Shown here one piece after another: positions 8,279 through 17,349 of a DNA stretch of 64,000 nucleotides (positions within the stretch are counted from its first letter, which is position 1; each line of letters opens with the position of its first letter). The stretch comes from Acidobacteriota bacterium. Its GTDB lineage: Bacteria; Acidobacteriota; Vicinamibacteria; Vicinamibacterales; JAKQTR01. The notes under the pieces are model-generated. The model was given only the letters and a program-made list of their open reading frames with translations, did no database searches and had not been told where the DNA came from. The DNA lies in the NCBI GenBank assembly GCA_029562975.1, contig JAKQTR010000041.1:186001-250000 (forward strand), given 5' to 3'. A program made the position numbers and the translations under genes.

Positions 8279-11200
8279 GTGACATGGATTCACGCTTGCG
8301 TGCCCGCGCTCTGCCGCGTCCTCGGCGCCGCGCTCGTCTGGATGGCCGCCGCGAGCGTCAGCATCGCCCAGAGCCCTGCCGACGGGATGGGGCCTGGCGC
8401 GTTGGGCAGCCTGCGGGTGCCCGGCAGCACGGCGGCGTTGGTTCGCGCCGCGGGACTGGACCCGGACCAGCCTCGTGGCGGCGCCCTGCTCGGCGTCATC
8501 CGCATCCTCTACGAGGCGCGCGCCGGCTCGGACCGGGACCGGGACGCTCGAGTCGGGATCCTTCGCAGCTACCTCGCGGCAATCTCCGGTGTCGAGCGCG
8601 CCCGGGCAGCGCTGCCCGGCGGTGCCGTCAGTGCGGCGCTGGCCACCGAGAAGGCCTCGCGCCGCGCCGTCCAGGACGCGGCCCGGGCCCTTGGCGGGGA
8701 GATCGACGGGAAGGACGGCGTCTGGCGGCTCGTTCTCCGCGACGACGGGGGGGCGCGCCGACTCCGCTCGCTGCTGCGGGACGCGGGTCTGGACGCGGCC
8801 GCGGTGGCGCGCGCGTTCGACGGCGGGTCGGAGGCATCCATCGCCCTGCCGGAGGACCACGTGCCGCTGCCGTTCGACGCCGCCGCCTGGGTGCGCCTCG
8901 TGTCCCCGGAGCCCGGGATGGACGGCTGTCTGCTGACGGCCCTGCTGAGCGACAGGCGCGCGGCGCTGCTCTACTACGGCCTCGTCAGCCTCGACGCGCC
9001 GACCCGCGCCTTCCTGTCGGCGAACCCCGAGCTGCTCAACCGGTTGCTTGGCGGGGGCAGGCCTGACGTTTTCGCGACGCTGGGCCGGAGCATCCGCGTG
9101 CGAGACGGCCGGATGGACGTGCCGGGCGGGCACGCGGCAGTCGCGCTGTGGGAGGCGCTCCTGGAACAGCGCGTGAGCGAGCCCGCGTCGTTCATCCTCG
9201 AGCTGCTGCGGCGTGACGGCGGGAGGGCCGCGCTCCTCTACGACGCGCTCGACCACCTCGATGCGCCACGCCAGGCGTTCGCGTTGGCGTTGACGGTTCC
9301 CGAAGCCGGGGCCCGGATCGAACGCTTCAAGTCGTTGTATGCGGCCTTCGGGAAGTCGCTTGCCGGCCTCGACCTCGCCGCAAGGCCCTTCCGGCGGGTG
9401 GCGGCCGACGGGGTCCACCTCCTCGCGATGCTCCGGGTCCTTCCGTCCGGCGGCCTTCCGGAGCCGAACGGGCGGCGTTTCTGGGAGGCGGCCCTGTCGG
9501 GCGCCGGCGTTCCGTCGGAGCCGGCCAGCGAACTGGGCGGGGAAGGCAATCGCGGCCCCGTCGACGCCGCGTGGCTGCTCGACCGCCTGTGCGTCGCGGA
9601 CTCTGCCGACCGGCCGCAGCGGGTGGCGCTTTTCCTGTTCGCCCAGCGCGCGTTCGCGGGGCTGTCTCCGGTCCGGCTGCCTGACGCGCTCGTGGCGCTC
9701 CGGGCGTTCCCGAGATACCGTGTCCTCCTGATGACGCTGGAGCGGATCGGCGTCATCGATCCCGGGATCTACGCCGCCGCGATCCGCCAGGCCCAGCGCA
9801 TCGACGGCATCCGCGACCGCGAGAAGGCCGAACTGGCGCTCCGCCAGTTCCAGGGCGCGCTCGCGCTAGTCGAGCGGGTCCGCTTCAGCCGGGCCCTGAC
9901 GGCCGAGGGCGCAGGCCGGCTCGTCTCCGCCCTGGCCGCCGTGCCTCTCTCGCAAGGCAACGAGTACCTGGGCGGCATCGGCGCGTGGCTCGACGACCAC
10001 TTCCTTCCAGCGCTGGCCTCGCTCCCAGGCGCGCACGCCGCGCCCGCCGCCCCGGACCGCCCGCTCGAATCGGCCGTGCTCGAGGCGATGGCGGGGCTGC
10101 GCACGCGGGTCGAGGAGGTCCGCGTCGAATGGGAAGGGCTGCTTTACCGGGTGGATGTGGGAGCGGCTGAGTTCGACCGGCTCTCGCGCCTTCGCCGGAA
10201 ACAGGGCGGCGCCAGCCTCGACGCGGCGCTTGCCCTGTCGAGAGCGTCCCGCGGGCTGGCTGGGCCGCTGCCCGGGCTCTCGGTCATTCCATCTCGGATT
10301 GAGGCTCTCGCGGCGGCCGCGGACCAGCTCGCGTCGGTTCGACCGGCAGCTTCGGACGCGGCGGTCCGACTGCGTCAGGCGGTCGCCGGGGCGACGCGCG
10401 ACCTGCAGAAGATCACGAAGGCCAAGGACCTCGGGAAAGCCGCCAGGATCTCCGTCCCGCTCCGACGCGCCAGCGACGGCTGGCTGGCGGACGTGCTGCT
10501 CTCCCTCGCGTACACGCCGCACCTGGGCGATCCGGACGGTCCGGCGCTGCTGGCCGGCGACCCGGCGCTTCGTCACCGCTTCAGCGCGGAGAACCCCGTC
10601 GCCGGCCAGCGCGCCACGGCGCGTTGGCGCATCCCCGTCGAGACGCTCGGGGAAGCCGGGGGATGGCGCGCCACGGGTTCCGTCCTGGGCCTCGACGTCG
10701 GATTGGCGGCGCTCTCACTGCGCAGGCTGACCACCGACAGCCTGCCGCCGCCGCCGTCGGTCAACGAGATCGACCGGTCCTCGATCGCGGCCACGCTGGT
10801 TCTCACGAATGCGTTCGATGTGACCGACGCGGGCCGCGACGCGCTGGCGGGAGCCATCGCGCGCGGCCGGGCGCGCGTGGAGGCGCTCGCGAACGATTCG
10901 TCCGGCGTGGCCGAGGTCGCGCAGGCGTCGGGCATCGGCGAGTGGCGGCGCCAGATCCTCCCGTGGGCGCTGCGGCACGAGCCGGCGCGCGCGGCCGAGT
11001 ACTTCTCGCTGTCGGAATTCGCGCGTCTCGGCTCTGCCCAGCCGGCGCGGCGGCCGGACCTGGACGCATGGGGCACGTCGGCCCTGGCCAGGGAAGGCTG
11101 TCTCTGTCTGCGCTACGCGGAGCCGGGGGGATGGGAGACGCTTGCCGGCCGGTTCGGCACGGCGCTTGTGGCCGAGCAGATGCCGGACCTGACGCTTCGC

Positions 11201-11440
11201 ATCGCGGAGTCGCTCGCCGGGCTGGGACTGCCGGCGCGGCTGCTGCCCGCCGTGCTGGCTTTCGTGGCACAGGATGTCCTCGACACCTGCGCCCCGGCCC
11301 ACCTCGACGACTGGACCGCACTTGCCGCCGCCGTGCGGCGCCTGCCCGACTCCCGCATCGCGGATGACATCGCCGCGCTCACGGCTGGCGGGCCGCTTGT
11401 GCCGGCGGACCGGGAGTGGCGCGATGATGCGCGGCGCTGA
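8279..11440 (+). CDS. Large secreted protein of unknown function, linked to VWA genes
   Basis: About 1,053 residues. The GTG at 8279 starts a plausible signal peptide (VTWIHACVPALCRVLGAA... ending SIAQS), so export is likely. No catalytic motif or known domain is recognised. The N-terminal half contains a duplicated motif, RAALLYYGLVSLDAPTRAF (nt about 8953-9013) and RAALLYDALDHLDAPRQAF (about 9224-9281), suggesting helical repeats. Its 3' end overlaps the next VWA gene (11424) by 17 nt, so translational coupling and functional linkage to the secreted VWA proteins are likely. It could be an adaptor, chaperone or scaffold for them; this is inference. Confidence 0.72.
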   Translation: MTWIHACVPALCRVLGAALVWMAAASVSIAQSPADGMGPGALGSLRVPGSTAALVRAAGLDPDQPRGGALLGVIRILYEARAGSDRDRDARVGILRSYLAAISGVERARAALPGGAVSAALATEKASRRAVQDAARALGGEIDGKDGVWRLVLRDDGGARRLRSLLRDAGLDAAAVARAFDGGSEASIALPEDHVPLPFDAAAWVRLVSPEPGMDGCLLTALLSDRRAALLYYGLVSLDAPTRAFLSANPELLNRLLGGGRPDVFATLGRSIRVRDGRMDVPGGHAAVALWEALLEQRVSEPASFILELLRRDGGRAALLYDALDHLDAPRQAFALALTVPEAGARIERFKSLYAAFGKSLAGLDLAARPFRRVAADGVHLLAMLRVLPSGGLPEPNGRRFWEAALSGAGVPSEPASELGGEGNRGPVDAAWLLDRLCVADSADRPQRVALFLFAQRAFAGLSPVRLPDALVALRAFPRYRVLLMTLERIGVIDPGIYAAAIRQAQRIDGIRDREKAELALRQFQGALALVERVRFSRALTAEGAGRLVSALAAVPLSQGNEYLGGIGAWLDDHFLPALASLPGAHAAPAAPDRPLESAVLEAMAGLRTRVEEVRVEWEGLLYRVDVGAAEFDRLSRLRRKQGGASLDAALALSRASRGLAGPLPGLSVIPSRIEALAAAADQLASVRPAASDAAVRLRQAVAGATRDLQKITKAKDLGKAARISVPLRRASDGWLADVLLSLAYTPHLGDPDGPALLAGDPALRHRFSAENPVAGQRATARWRIPVETLGEAGGWRATGSVLGLDVGLAALSLRRLTTDSLPPPPSVNEIDRSSIAATLVLTNAFDVTDAGRDALAGAIARGRARVEALANDSSGVAEVAQASGIGEWRRQILPWALRHEPARAAEYFSLSEFARLGSAQPARRPDLDAWGTSALAREGCLCLRYAEPGGWETLAGRFGTALVAEQMPDLTLRIAESLAGLGLPARLLPAVLAFVAQDVLDTCAPAHLDDWTALAAAVRRLPDSRIADDIAALTAGGPLVPADREWRDDARR

Positions 11441-12605
11441 CGTCCTTGCGATCGGGCCGCGCCAGCCGCGGCGCGCGTGGCTGCTCGCGGCGGCGTTCGC
11501 GGCCGCGGGGCTCGCGGCGCAGGCCCCGGAGCCGTCGGTCGTGTTCCTGTCTCCCCGCAGCGGTGACTACACCAGCGGCCCCACGCCCATTCGCGTCCAG
11601 GTGGACCCGCCTGGCACGGCCGTCTCGAGTCTCAGCCTGTTCGCCGACGGCAGGCTCGTCTGCACGCTGGATCACCCGCCGTTCGAGTGCGCCTTCGACG
11701 CCGGTCCGAACGTCGTCGAGCACGCGCTGCGCGCCGTGGCGACGCTGCTGGGCGGCCGGCGCATCGCCCAGTCGGTGCGGACGCGAGGCGTCGCCTACAC
11801 GGAGAGCGTGGACGTGGACGTCGTGCAGGTCACGGTCACCGTCACCGACGGAGCCGGGCGTTTCGTCCGCGGCCTGACGCGGCAGGACTTCCGCCTGTTC
11901 GAAGACAACGTGCGGCAGGACGTGACGACGTTCATCGCCGAGAACGTGCCGACCGAGCTCATCGTGGCCGTGGATGTCAGCGGGAGCATGACGGACGCGA
12001 TGCCGAACGTGAAGGAGTCCGTCAAGCGGTTCCTGTCGGCGATTCGGCCGACCGACCGGGTCACCGTCCTCGGCTTCAACGACAGCGTGTTCACCCTGGC
12101 CCGGCCGACGGTCGATCTCGCAGCGCGGCTGCGCGCCATCGACCGGCTCGCGCCCTGGGGCGGCACCGCGCTGTACGACGTGATCATCCAGGCGTTCGAT
12201 CTGCTGGGTCGCCAAACCGGGCGGCGGGCGCTCGTCGTCTTCACCGACGGCGAGGACCTCAACAGCCGCGCGCCCATCGAGACGGCCGAGCGGCGGCTGG
12301 AAGCGAGCGACGCCGTGATGTACCCCATCGGCCAGGGCCGGGCGCAGAAGCTCCAGAGCCTGCGCGCCGTGCTCGAGCGGCTGTCTCGCAAGAGCGGGGG
12401 CCGTGCGTTCTTCGGCGACGACGTCGAGAAGCTGGATGGCGTCTTCGGCGACATCCTCGAGGAGCTGTCGAACCAGTACCTCCTCGGGTACGTGCCGAGG
12501 GACCTCAGGCGCGACGGGCGCTGGAGGACCCTGAAGGTCGAAGTGCCCGGGAAGGAGCTTCGCGTCCGGGCGAGACAGGGGTATCGGGCGGAGCCGAAGA
12601 AGTAG
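11424..12605 (+). CDS. Secreted VWA protein of the Acidobacterial VWFA family
   Basis: About 393 residues: a hydrophobic signal (WLLAAAFAAAGLAAQ), a beta-rich Ig-like N-terminal section (VVFLSPRSGDYTSGPTPIRV...) and a VWA domain of the VWFA-related Acidobacterial type. The family-typical lead-in VDVVQVTVTVTDGAGRFVRGL..DFRLFEDN is followed by MIDAS motif 1 DVSGSM, a TALYD segment and FTDGED. The C-terminus ends with the family phrase SNQYLLGYVP and a basic tail. The intact MIDAS predicts divalent-metal-dependent protein binding. Start codons at 11424 and 11427 are adjacent; a GGGAG lies upstream. It overlaps the preceding gene and is followed 33 nt later by a second VWA gene. Confidence 0.9.
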   Translation: MMRGADVLAIGPRQPRRAWLLAAAFAAAGLAAQAPEPSVVFLSPRSGDYTSGPTPIRVQVDPPGTAVSSLSLFADGRLVCTLDHPPFECAFDAGPNVVEHALRAVATLLGGRRIAQSVRTRGVAYTESVDVDVVQVTVTVTDGAGRFVRGLTRQDFRLFEDNVRQDVTTFIAENVPTELIVAVDVSGSMTDAMPNVKESVKRFLSAIRPTDRVTVLGFNDSVFTLARPTVDLAARLRAIDRLAPWGGTALYDVIIQAFDLLGRQTGRRALVVFTDGEDLNSRAPIETAERRLEASDAVMYPIGQGRAQKLQSLRAVLERLSRKSGGRAFFGDDVEKLDGVFGDILEELSNQYLLGYVPRDLRRDGRWRTLKVEVPGKELRVRARQGYRAEPKK

Positions 12606-12638
12606 GCGCCGCGCGCGCGGCGGGCGAGAGGAGCGGCG

Positions 12639-15521
12639 ATGGCGAATCGGGCCGGGGTGGCGTGCGCGGCTGTGGCGCTGGCGGCTCTCCTGCAGGGGCC
12701 GCTGGTGCCGGTTACCGCGCTGGCGCAGCAGCCGCCCTCCTTCAAGTCCGGCGTGGACGTCATCGCGGTGGACGTCAGCATCGTGGACAAAGAGGGCCAG
12801 CCGGTCGGCGGGCTCGACGCCGATCGGTTCGAGGTTGCCGTCGACGGCAAGCCCCGCAGCGTCGTGTCGGCGACCTTCGTGGACTACGCGTCCGCGGCAG
12901 CCGGCGCAGGCTCGGCGCCGCTCACCGGGCGCCCGCTTCAGCTCGGCGCGAGCTTCGCCTCGAACGAGCGCGAGGAGGAGCCGTCGGCCGTGCCCGGGCG
13001 CGTCGTCGTGCTGGCCGTGGACCAGTTGAGCTTCGCGCCGGGCGCGGCCCGCGCCGCCATCGAGAGCGCGCAGAGGTTCCTCGATCGCCTGCAGCCGGCC
13101 GACCGCGTCGGTGTCGTCGCCTATCCGGCGCCAGGCCCCGTGGTGGCGCCGACGGTCGAGCACGGCGTCGTGCGCGCCGCGCTGGAGCGGGTCGTGGGGC
13201 TCGGCGAGACGGGGCAGCCCGTGTCGCCGTACCTCAGCATGTCCGAGGCCATGGCGCTGGACCGCAACGACCCGCAGGTGCGCCAGCAGGTGATCGAGCG
13301 CGAGTGCGCCGGCCTGAAGCAGCCCGCCATTCGGGGCGCGTTCTCGGAAATCGAATCCTGCGTCCGCCGCATCGACGGCCTGGTGCCGCAGATGCTCATG
13401 CAGCTCCAGACGCAAGGCGCGCGGAGCCTCAACGGGCTCCAGTCCGTCGTCAACGACCTGGACCGGATTTCCGGCGTGAAGACGCTGATCGTGATCAGCG
13501 CCGGCATGCTGCCCAGCTCGTCTGCTCGCCTCGATCTTCGGCGCGACATCCAGGCGGTGGCGGCCGCGGCGGCCTCCGCCAACGTCCGCATCTACGTGCT
13601 GCACGTCCAGAGGGAGTTCCTCCAGGCGGTTTCCGCCGAGATGGCCCGGCCGTCGCCAACCGTGTTCGACAACGAGATCGTGCTCGCCTCCGGGCTGCAG
13701 ATGCTGGCGGGCCTGAGTGCCGGCTCGATCTTCACCGTCGCCTCCGGCGCCGACCGGGCGTTCGACCGCGTCGCCCGGGAGTCGTCGGCGGCCTACATCC
13801 TCGGCATCGAGCCGGAAGCTGGCGATCGGGACGGGAAGTCGCACCGGATCCAGGTGCGCGTGCGGAACCTGCCGAACGCGGTGCTCCGGAGCCGCTCGTC
13901 CTTCGTGGTGCCCGCGCCGTCGGCCGCTCCACTCACGCCGGAGGCGGCCGTCACCGCCGCACTGAAGCCGGGGCGGCTCGCAAAGGACCTTCCGGTGCAG
14001 TTCACCGCGCATGCGATGCGCGACCCGGGAACCGGAGAGATCCGCCTCCTCATGTCGGCGAACATCGGCCGTGGCGTAGCCGGCCCGGCCGAGGTCCGCG
14101 TGGGCTATGCTGTCAGCGACCAGACCGGCCGGGTCCTGGGATCCGCCGTCGACAAGCTCCGCCTCGATCAGCGGGGGGCTGGGCCGTCGGCGTCTTGGTC
14201 GTATCTGAACGCGATTGGCCTCAGGCCCGGCGCCTACACCCTCCGCGTCGCAGCTGCCGACGAAGGGGGGAGGGCCGGCAGCGCCGAGTACAGGATCGAT
14301 GCGAAGCTGACCGCCGGTGACGGGATGGCCCTGAGCGACCTGTTCGTGTTCGACCCCGCGCGCCCCGCCAGGCAGGACTGGAAGATGGTGGTCGACGGTC
14401 GCATCGACGGGGCAGCCATCGAAGTCGGCGTCGAGATGTACCCCCTCAAGGGGAAGGGCAGCGTGACGGCCGTCGCGTTCGACGTCACGGACCGTCCCGA
14501 CGGGCCGGCGATGGTCGGCGCACGGGCCAAGCCGGTGTCGGGCGACTCGGGCCGGCGTCTCCTGGCGGCGGCGGACGTCGATCTCCGGCTGCTTCCGCCC
14601 GGGGACTACCTCGTCGTCGCGACGGCCTACGACAAGGACAAGGTCCTGGGGCGCGTCAGCCGGCCGTTTCGGCGCGACCCGATGGCGACCGATGCCGGCG
14701 GAGCGCCGCGGGCGGCGTTGGGCGTCGGGGAGTCCGGCGGACTGATCCGCGCCTTCGATCGGCTGGACGTGCTGACAGCCGGCGCGCTGGAGTTTTTTCT
14801 GGCGCGCCTCTCGGAGTCCGACGTCGGTGCCGCGAGCGAGGCGGTGGCCTCGGCGTCGGCGGCGCTTCGCGCGGGGCAGTTCGACGCCGCTCTCGCGGCG
14901 CTCTCCGGCGCCGCCCCGGAACGGCTCTCGGTGCCGTTTCTGAAGGGGCTCGCGCTGCTCGGCAAGGGCGACCTGGAGCCGGCGGCCGCCGAGTTCCGGT
15001 CTGCGCTCCGTGTGTCATCCGAGTTCCTGCCTGCCGCGTTCTACCTGGGCGCCTGTTACGCGGCGGGCGGGCGGGATCGGGAAGCCGCGGGCGCCTGGCA
15101 GACATCGCTCGTCTCGGAAAGCGGGGCCCCCATCGTCTTCGACGTCTTGGCCGACGCCTGGCTGCGGGTGGGAGACGGCGAGCGAGCCGAAGCCATCGCG
15201 CGCGAGGCGATGGGCCTCTGGCCGGAGGACGACCGGTTCGTGCCGCGGCTGGCGGCGGCTCAGACGATGCAGAAGCGCGCCGCCGACGCGCTGGCCACGC
15301 TCGCGCGGTACCTCGAGGCGCACCCGGATGACGCCTCGGCGATCTTCCTCGCCATGCGCATCCTCTTCGACGCGCGGACGGCGGGCGTGCCGGTAGCCGG
15401 CGCCGCCGAGGACGCGGAGCGCGCCGCGGCGCTCGCGGCAGCCTACCGGGCCGCCGGCGGCAGACAGGCGGCTCTCGTCGATCGGTGGGCGCTCTACGTC
15501 CAGCAGCCGCGCAGACGGTGA
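12639..15521 (+). CDS. Secreted VWA protein with C-terminal TPR repeats
   Basis: 960 residues. A signal peptide ends near TALAQQ; then comes the Acidobacterial VWFA lead-in (FKSGVDVIAVDVSIVDKEG, FEVAVDGK). The VWA domain has a degenerate first MIDAS motif, VLAVDQLSF, where DxSxS is expected. Beta-rich modules follow (EIRLLMSANIGRG, LRPGAYTLRVAA). The last 270 residues form TPR-like helical repeats (FLKGLALLGKGDLEPAAAEF, FYLGACYAAGGRDREAAGAW, EDDRFVP). The domain order suggests an exported binding/assembly protein. The ATG at 12639 has an AGAGGAG box 5 nt upstream. It is the third gene of the cluster with 8279 and 11424. Confidence 0.9.
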   Translation: MANRAGVACAAVALAALLQGPLVPVTALAQQPPSFKSGVDVIAVDVSIVDKEGQPVGGLDADRFEVAVDGKPRSVVSATFVDYASAAAGAGSAPLTGRPLQLGASFASNEREEEPSAVPGRVVVLAVDQLSFAPGAARAAIESAQRFLDRLQPADRVGVVAYPAPGPVVAPTVEHGVVRAALERVVGLGETGQPVSPYLSMSEAMALDRNDPQVRQQVIERECAGLKQPAIRGAFSEIESCVRRIDGLVPQMLMQLQTQGARSLNGLQSVVNDLDRISGVKTLIVISAGMLPSSSARLDLRRDIQAVAAAAASANVRIYVLHVQREFLQAVSAEMARPSPTVFDNEIVLASGLQMLAGLSAGSIFTVASGADRAFDRVARESSAAYILGIEPEAGDRDGKSHRIQVRVRNLPNAVLRSRSSFVVPAPSAAPLTPEAAVTAALKPGRLAKDLPVQFTAHAMRDPGTGEIRLLMSANIGRGVAGPAEVRVGYAVSDQTGRVLGSAVDKLRLDQRGAGPSASWSYLNAIGLRPGAYTLRVAAADEGGRAGSAEYRIDAKLTAGDGMALSDLFVFDPARPARQDWKMVVDGRIDGAAIEVGVEMYPLKGKGSVTAVAFDVTDRPDGPAMVGARAKPVSGDSGRRLLAAADVDLRLLPPGDYLVVATAYDKDKVLGRVSRPFRRDPMATDAGGAPRAALGVGESGGLIRAFDRLDVLTAGALEFFLARLSESDVGAASEAVASASAALRAGQFDAALAALSGAAPERLSVPFLKGLALLGKGDLEPAAAEFRSALRVSSEFLPAAFYLGACYAAGGRDREAAGAWQTSLVSESGAPIVFDVLADAWLRVGDGERAEAIAREAMGLWPEDDRFVPRLAAAQTMQKRAADALATLARYLEAHPDDASAIFLAMRILFDARTAGVPVAGAAEDAERAAALAAAYRAAGGRQAALVDRWALYVQQPRRR

Positions 15522-15780
15522 CACGGTCCAGCTCGGGCCGGTGACGCGCTCCGGTCTCCCGGCTGCGGCGGCACGCCCGGGCCTTCGCGCCAGGGAGCCG
15601 GGACGAGCCGCTTGTTCCGGGGAATCCGTATGTCCGAAGCGCCGCTCTCCCGCGGCAGCCGCCTCCAGGGACTGGGGAGGGCCTCCGCCGTTCAGGGTAC
15701 AATGAGAGGTTGAGGTGGTCCGGGCGGCCGGGCGCGGCGCCGCCGGCGGAACGCCGCAGCGCGGGGGTGGAGAGCGAGTC

Positions 15781-17280
15781 ATGAGCGTGGCAGTGGCGCG
15801 AACGCATGCATTCGAGGCCGCGGCGAAGGCCGGACGGCTTCCCTACAAAGTGGCGGACCTGAGCCTGGCGGAGTGGGGCCGCAAGGAGATCAGGCTGGCC
15901 GAAGAGGAGATGCCCGGCCTGATGGCGGTGCGCCAGCGGTACGCAGGGAAGCGGCCTCTCGAACACGTGAGGATCACGGGCAGCCTGCACATGACGGTCC
16001 AGACGGCGGTGCTCATCGAGACCCTGGCGGAGCTGGGCGCCGACGTGCGCTGGGCGTCCTGCAACATCTTCTCGACCCAGGACCACGCGGCGGCCGCTGT
16101 CGTCGTGGGCCGTCCCGAGACGGGCGGAACCCCGGCGCAGCCGAAGGGCGTGCCCGTGTTCGCTTGGAAGGGAGAGACGCTGCCCGAGTACTGGTGGTGC
16201 ACGAGCGAGGCGCTGGTCTGGCCCGACGCCGGCGGCCCGGCCCAAATCGTGGACGACGGAGGCGACGCGACGCTGCTGGTGCACAAGGCGGCCGAGTTCG
16301 AGCGGGCCGGCGCGGTTCCCGCATTCGACCCGCACGTTGACTCCGAGGAGTGGGGCGTCATCCTCGATCTCATCCGCCGGCAGCTCGCCGAGCACAAGGG
16401 CCGGTGGACGAGAGTGGCGGCAGGCATCCGGGGCGTCAGCGAGGAGACGACCACCGGCGTGCACCGGCTCTATCAGATGGTCGAGGCGGGGACGCTCCTG
16501 TTCCCGGCCATCAACGTCAACGACTCGGTGACGAAGAGCAAGTTCGACAATATCTACGGCTGCCGCCACTCGGTCGTCGATGGGCTGAACCGGGCCAGCG
16601 ACGTGATGCTGGGCGGCAAAGTCGCGGTCGTGTGCGGGTACGGCGAAGTGGGGAAGGGCTGCGCCCAGGCGCTTCGCGGCCAGGGCGCGCGCGTGGTGGT
16701 GACTGAGATCGATCCGATTTGCGCCCTGCAGGCGGCGATGGAAGGCTACCAGGTGGCGACTGTCGACGACGTCGTGTCGACGGCGGACATCTTCATCACG
16801 GCGACCGGGAGCTACAACGTCATCACCGCCGAGCACATGTCGATGATGAAGGACAAGGCCATCGTCGGGAACATCGGCCACTTCGACAACGAGATCGACA
16901 TGGCCGGCCTGAAGAAGGTGCCGGGCATCCAGCGCATCAACATCAAGCCGCAGTACGACGAGTGGCGGTTCCCGGACGGGCACAGCGTGATGATCCTGGC
17001 CGAGGGGCGCCTCTTGAATCTCGGGTGCGCCACCGGGCATCCCAGCTTCGTGATGTCGGCGTCGTTCTCGAACCAGGTGCTCGCCCAGCTCGAGCTGCAC
17101 CTGCACAACGAGCAGTACGAGAGGAAGGTATACATGCTGCCGAAGCGCCTCGACGAAGAGGTGGCGAGGCTGCACCTGCCGCACCTCGGGGTGAAGCTGA
17201 CCACGCTGACCAAGGAGCAGGCGGACTACCTGGGCATTCCGGTCGAGGGCCCGTACAAGGCGGAGCATTATCGATACTAG
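15781..17280 (+). CDS. ahcY: Adenosylhomocysteinase
   Basis: 499 residues. S-adenosylhomocysteine hydrolase, which reversibly splits SAH to adenosine and homocysteine in the methyl cycle. Visible motifs: substrate-domain [18 protein letters not shown] and [26 protein letters not shown]; the NAD-binding signature GYGEVGKG at about residues 286-293; the catalytic [30 protein letters not shown]; and C-terminal [14 protein letters not shown] and [10 protein letters not shown]. The ATG at 15781 follows a GGAG box; an in-frame GTG at 15715 would add a non-conserved extension. A TACAAT at 15698-15703 could be its -10 element, but no convincing -35 is seen. It ends just before the 17285-17337 palindrome. 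Confidence 0.97.
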   Translation: MSVAVARTHAFEAAAKAGRLPYKVADLSLAEWGRKEIRLAEEEMPGLMAVRQRYAGKRPLEHVRITGSLHMTVQTAVLIETLAELGADVRWASCNIFSTQDHAAAAVVVGRPETGGTPAQPKGVPVFAWKGETLPEYWWCTSEALVWPDAGGPAQIVDDGGDATLLVHKAAEFERAGAVPAFDPHVDSEEWGVILDLIRRQLAEHKGRWTRVAAGIRGVSEETTTGVHRLYQMVEAGTLLFPAINVNDSVTKSKFDNIYGCRHSVVDGLNRASDVMLGGKVAVVCGYGEVGKGCAQALRGQGARVVVTEIDPICALQAAMEGYQVATVDDVVSTADIFITATGSYNVITAEHMSMMKDKAIVGNIGHFDNEIDMAGLKKVPGIQRINIKPQYDEWRFPDGHSVMILAEGRLLNLGCATGHPSFVMSASFSNQVLAQLELHLHNEQYERKVYMLPKRLDEEVARLHLPHLGVKLTTLTKEQADYLGIPVEGPYKAEHYRY

Positions 17281-17284
17281 CAAG

Positions 17285-17337
17285 GGGGTCAGATCCCAAG
17301 AACCGTGCCAATGGCACGGTTCTTGGGATCTGACCCC
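17285..17337. repeat. Perfect 53-nt palindrome (REP/MITE-like)
   Basis: The arm at 17285-17310 (beginning GGGGTCAGATCCCAAGAACC) is the exact reverse complement of 17312-17337, with a single A at 17311 as centre. It lies between the ahcY stop and the start codon of the beta-lactamase-like gene, 12 nt upstream of that ATG. There is no T-run after it, so it is not a classical intrinsic terminator. Termini reading GGGGTCAGATCCC resemble short palindromes dispersed in many genomes and often linked to RAYT/Y1-type transposases; no such transposase is present here. Only one copy occurs in the window. Confidence 0.85.
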
Positions 17338-17349
17338 GCGACGCTGGGC

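Noticed and set aside
15522-15780. SAH riboswitch upstream of ahcY
   Set aside because: The conserved GAGGAGCGCUGC-type core and pseudoknot partners were not found in this leader.
17285-17337. Ordinary rho-independent terminator for ahcY
   Set aside because: The arms are 26 nt and perfect but no T-run follows, so I classified it as a palindromic repeat.
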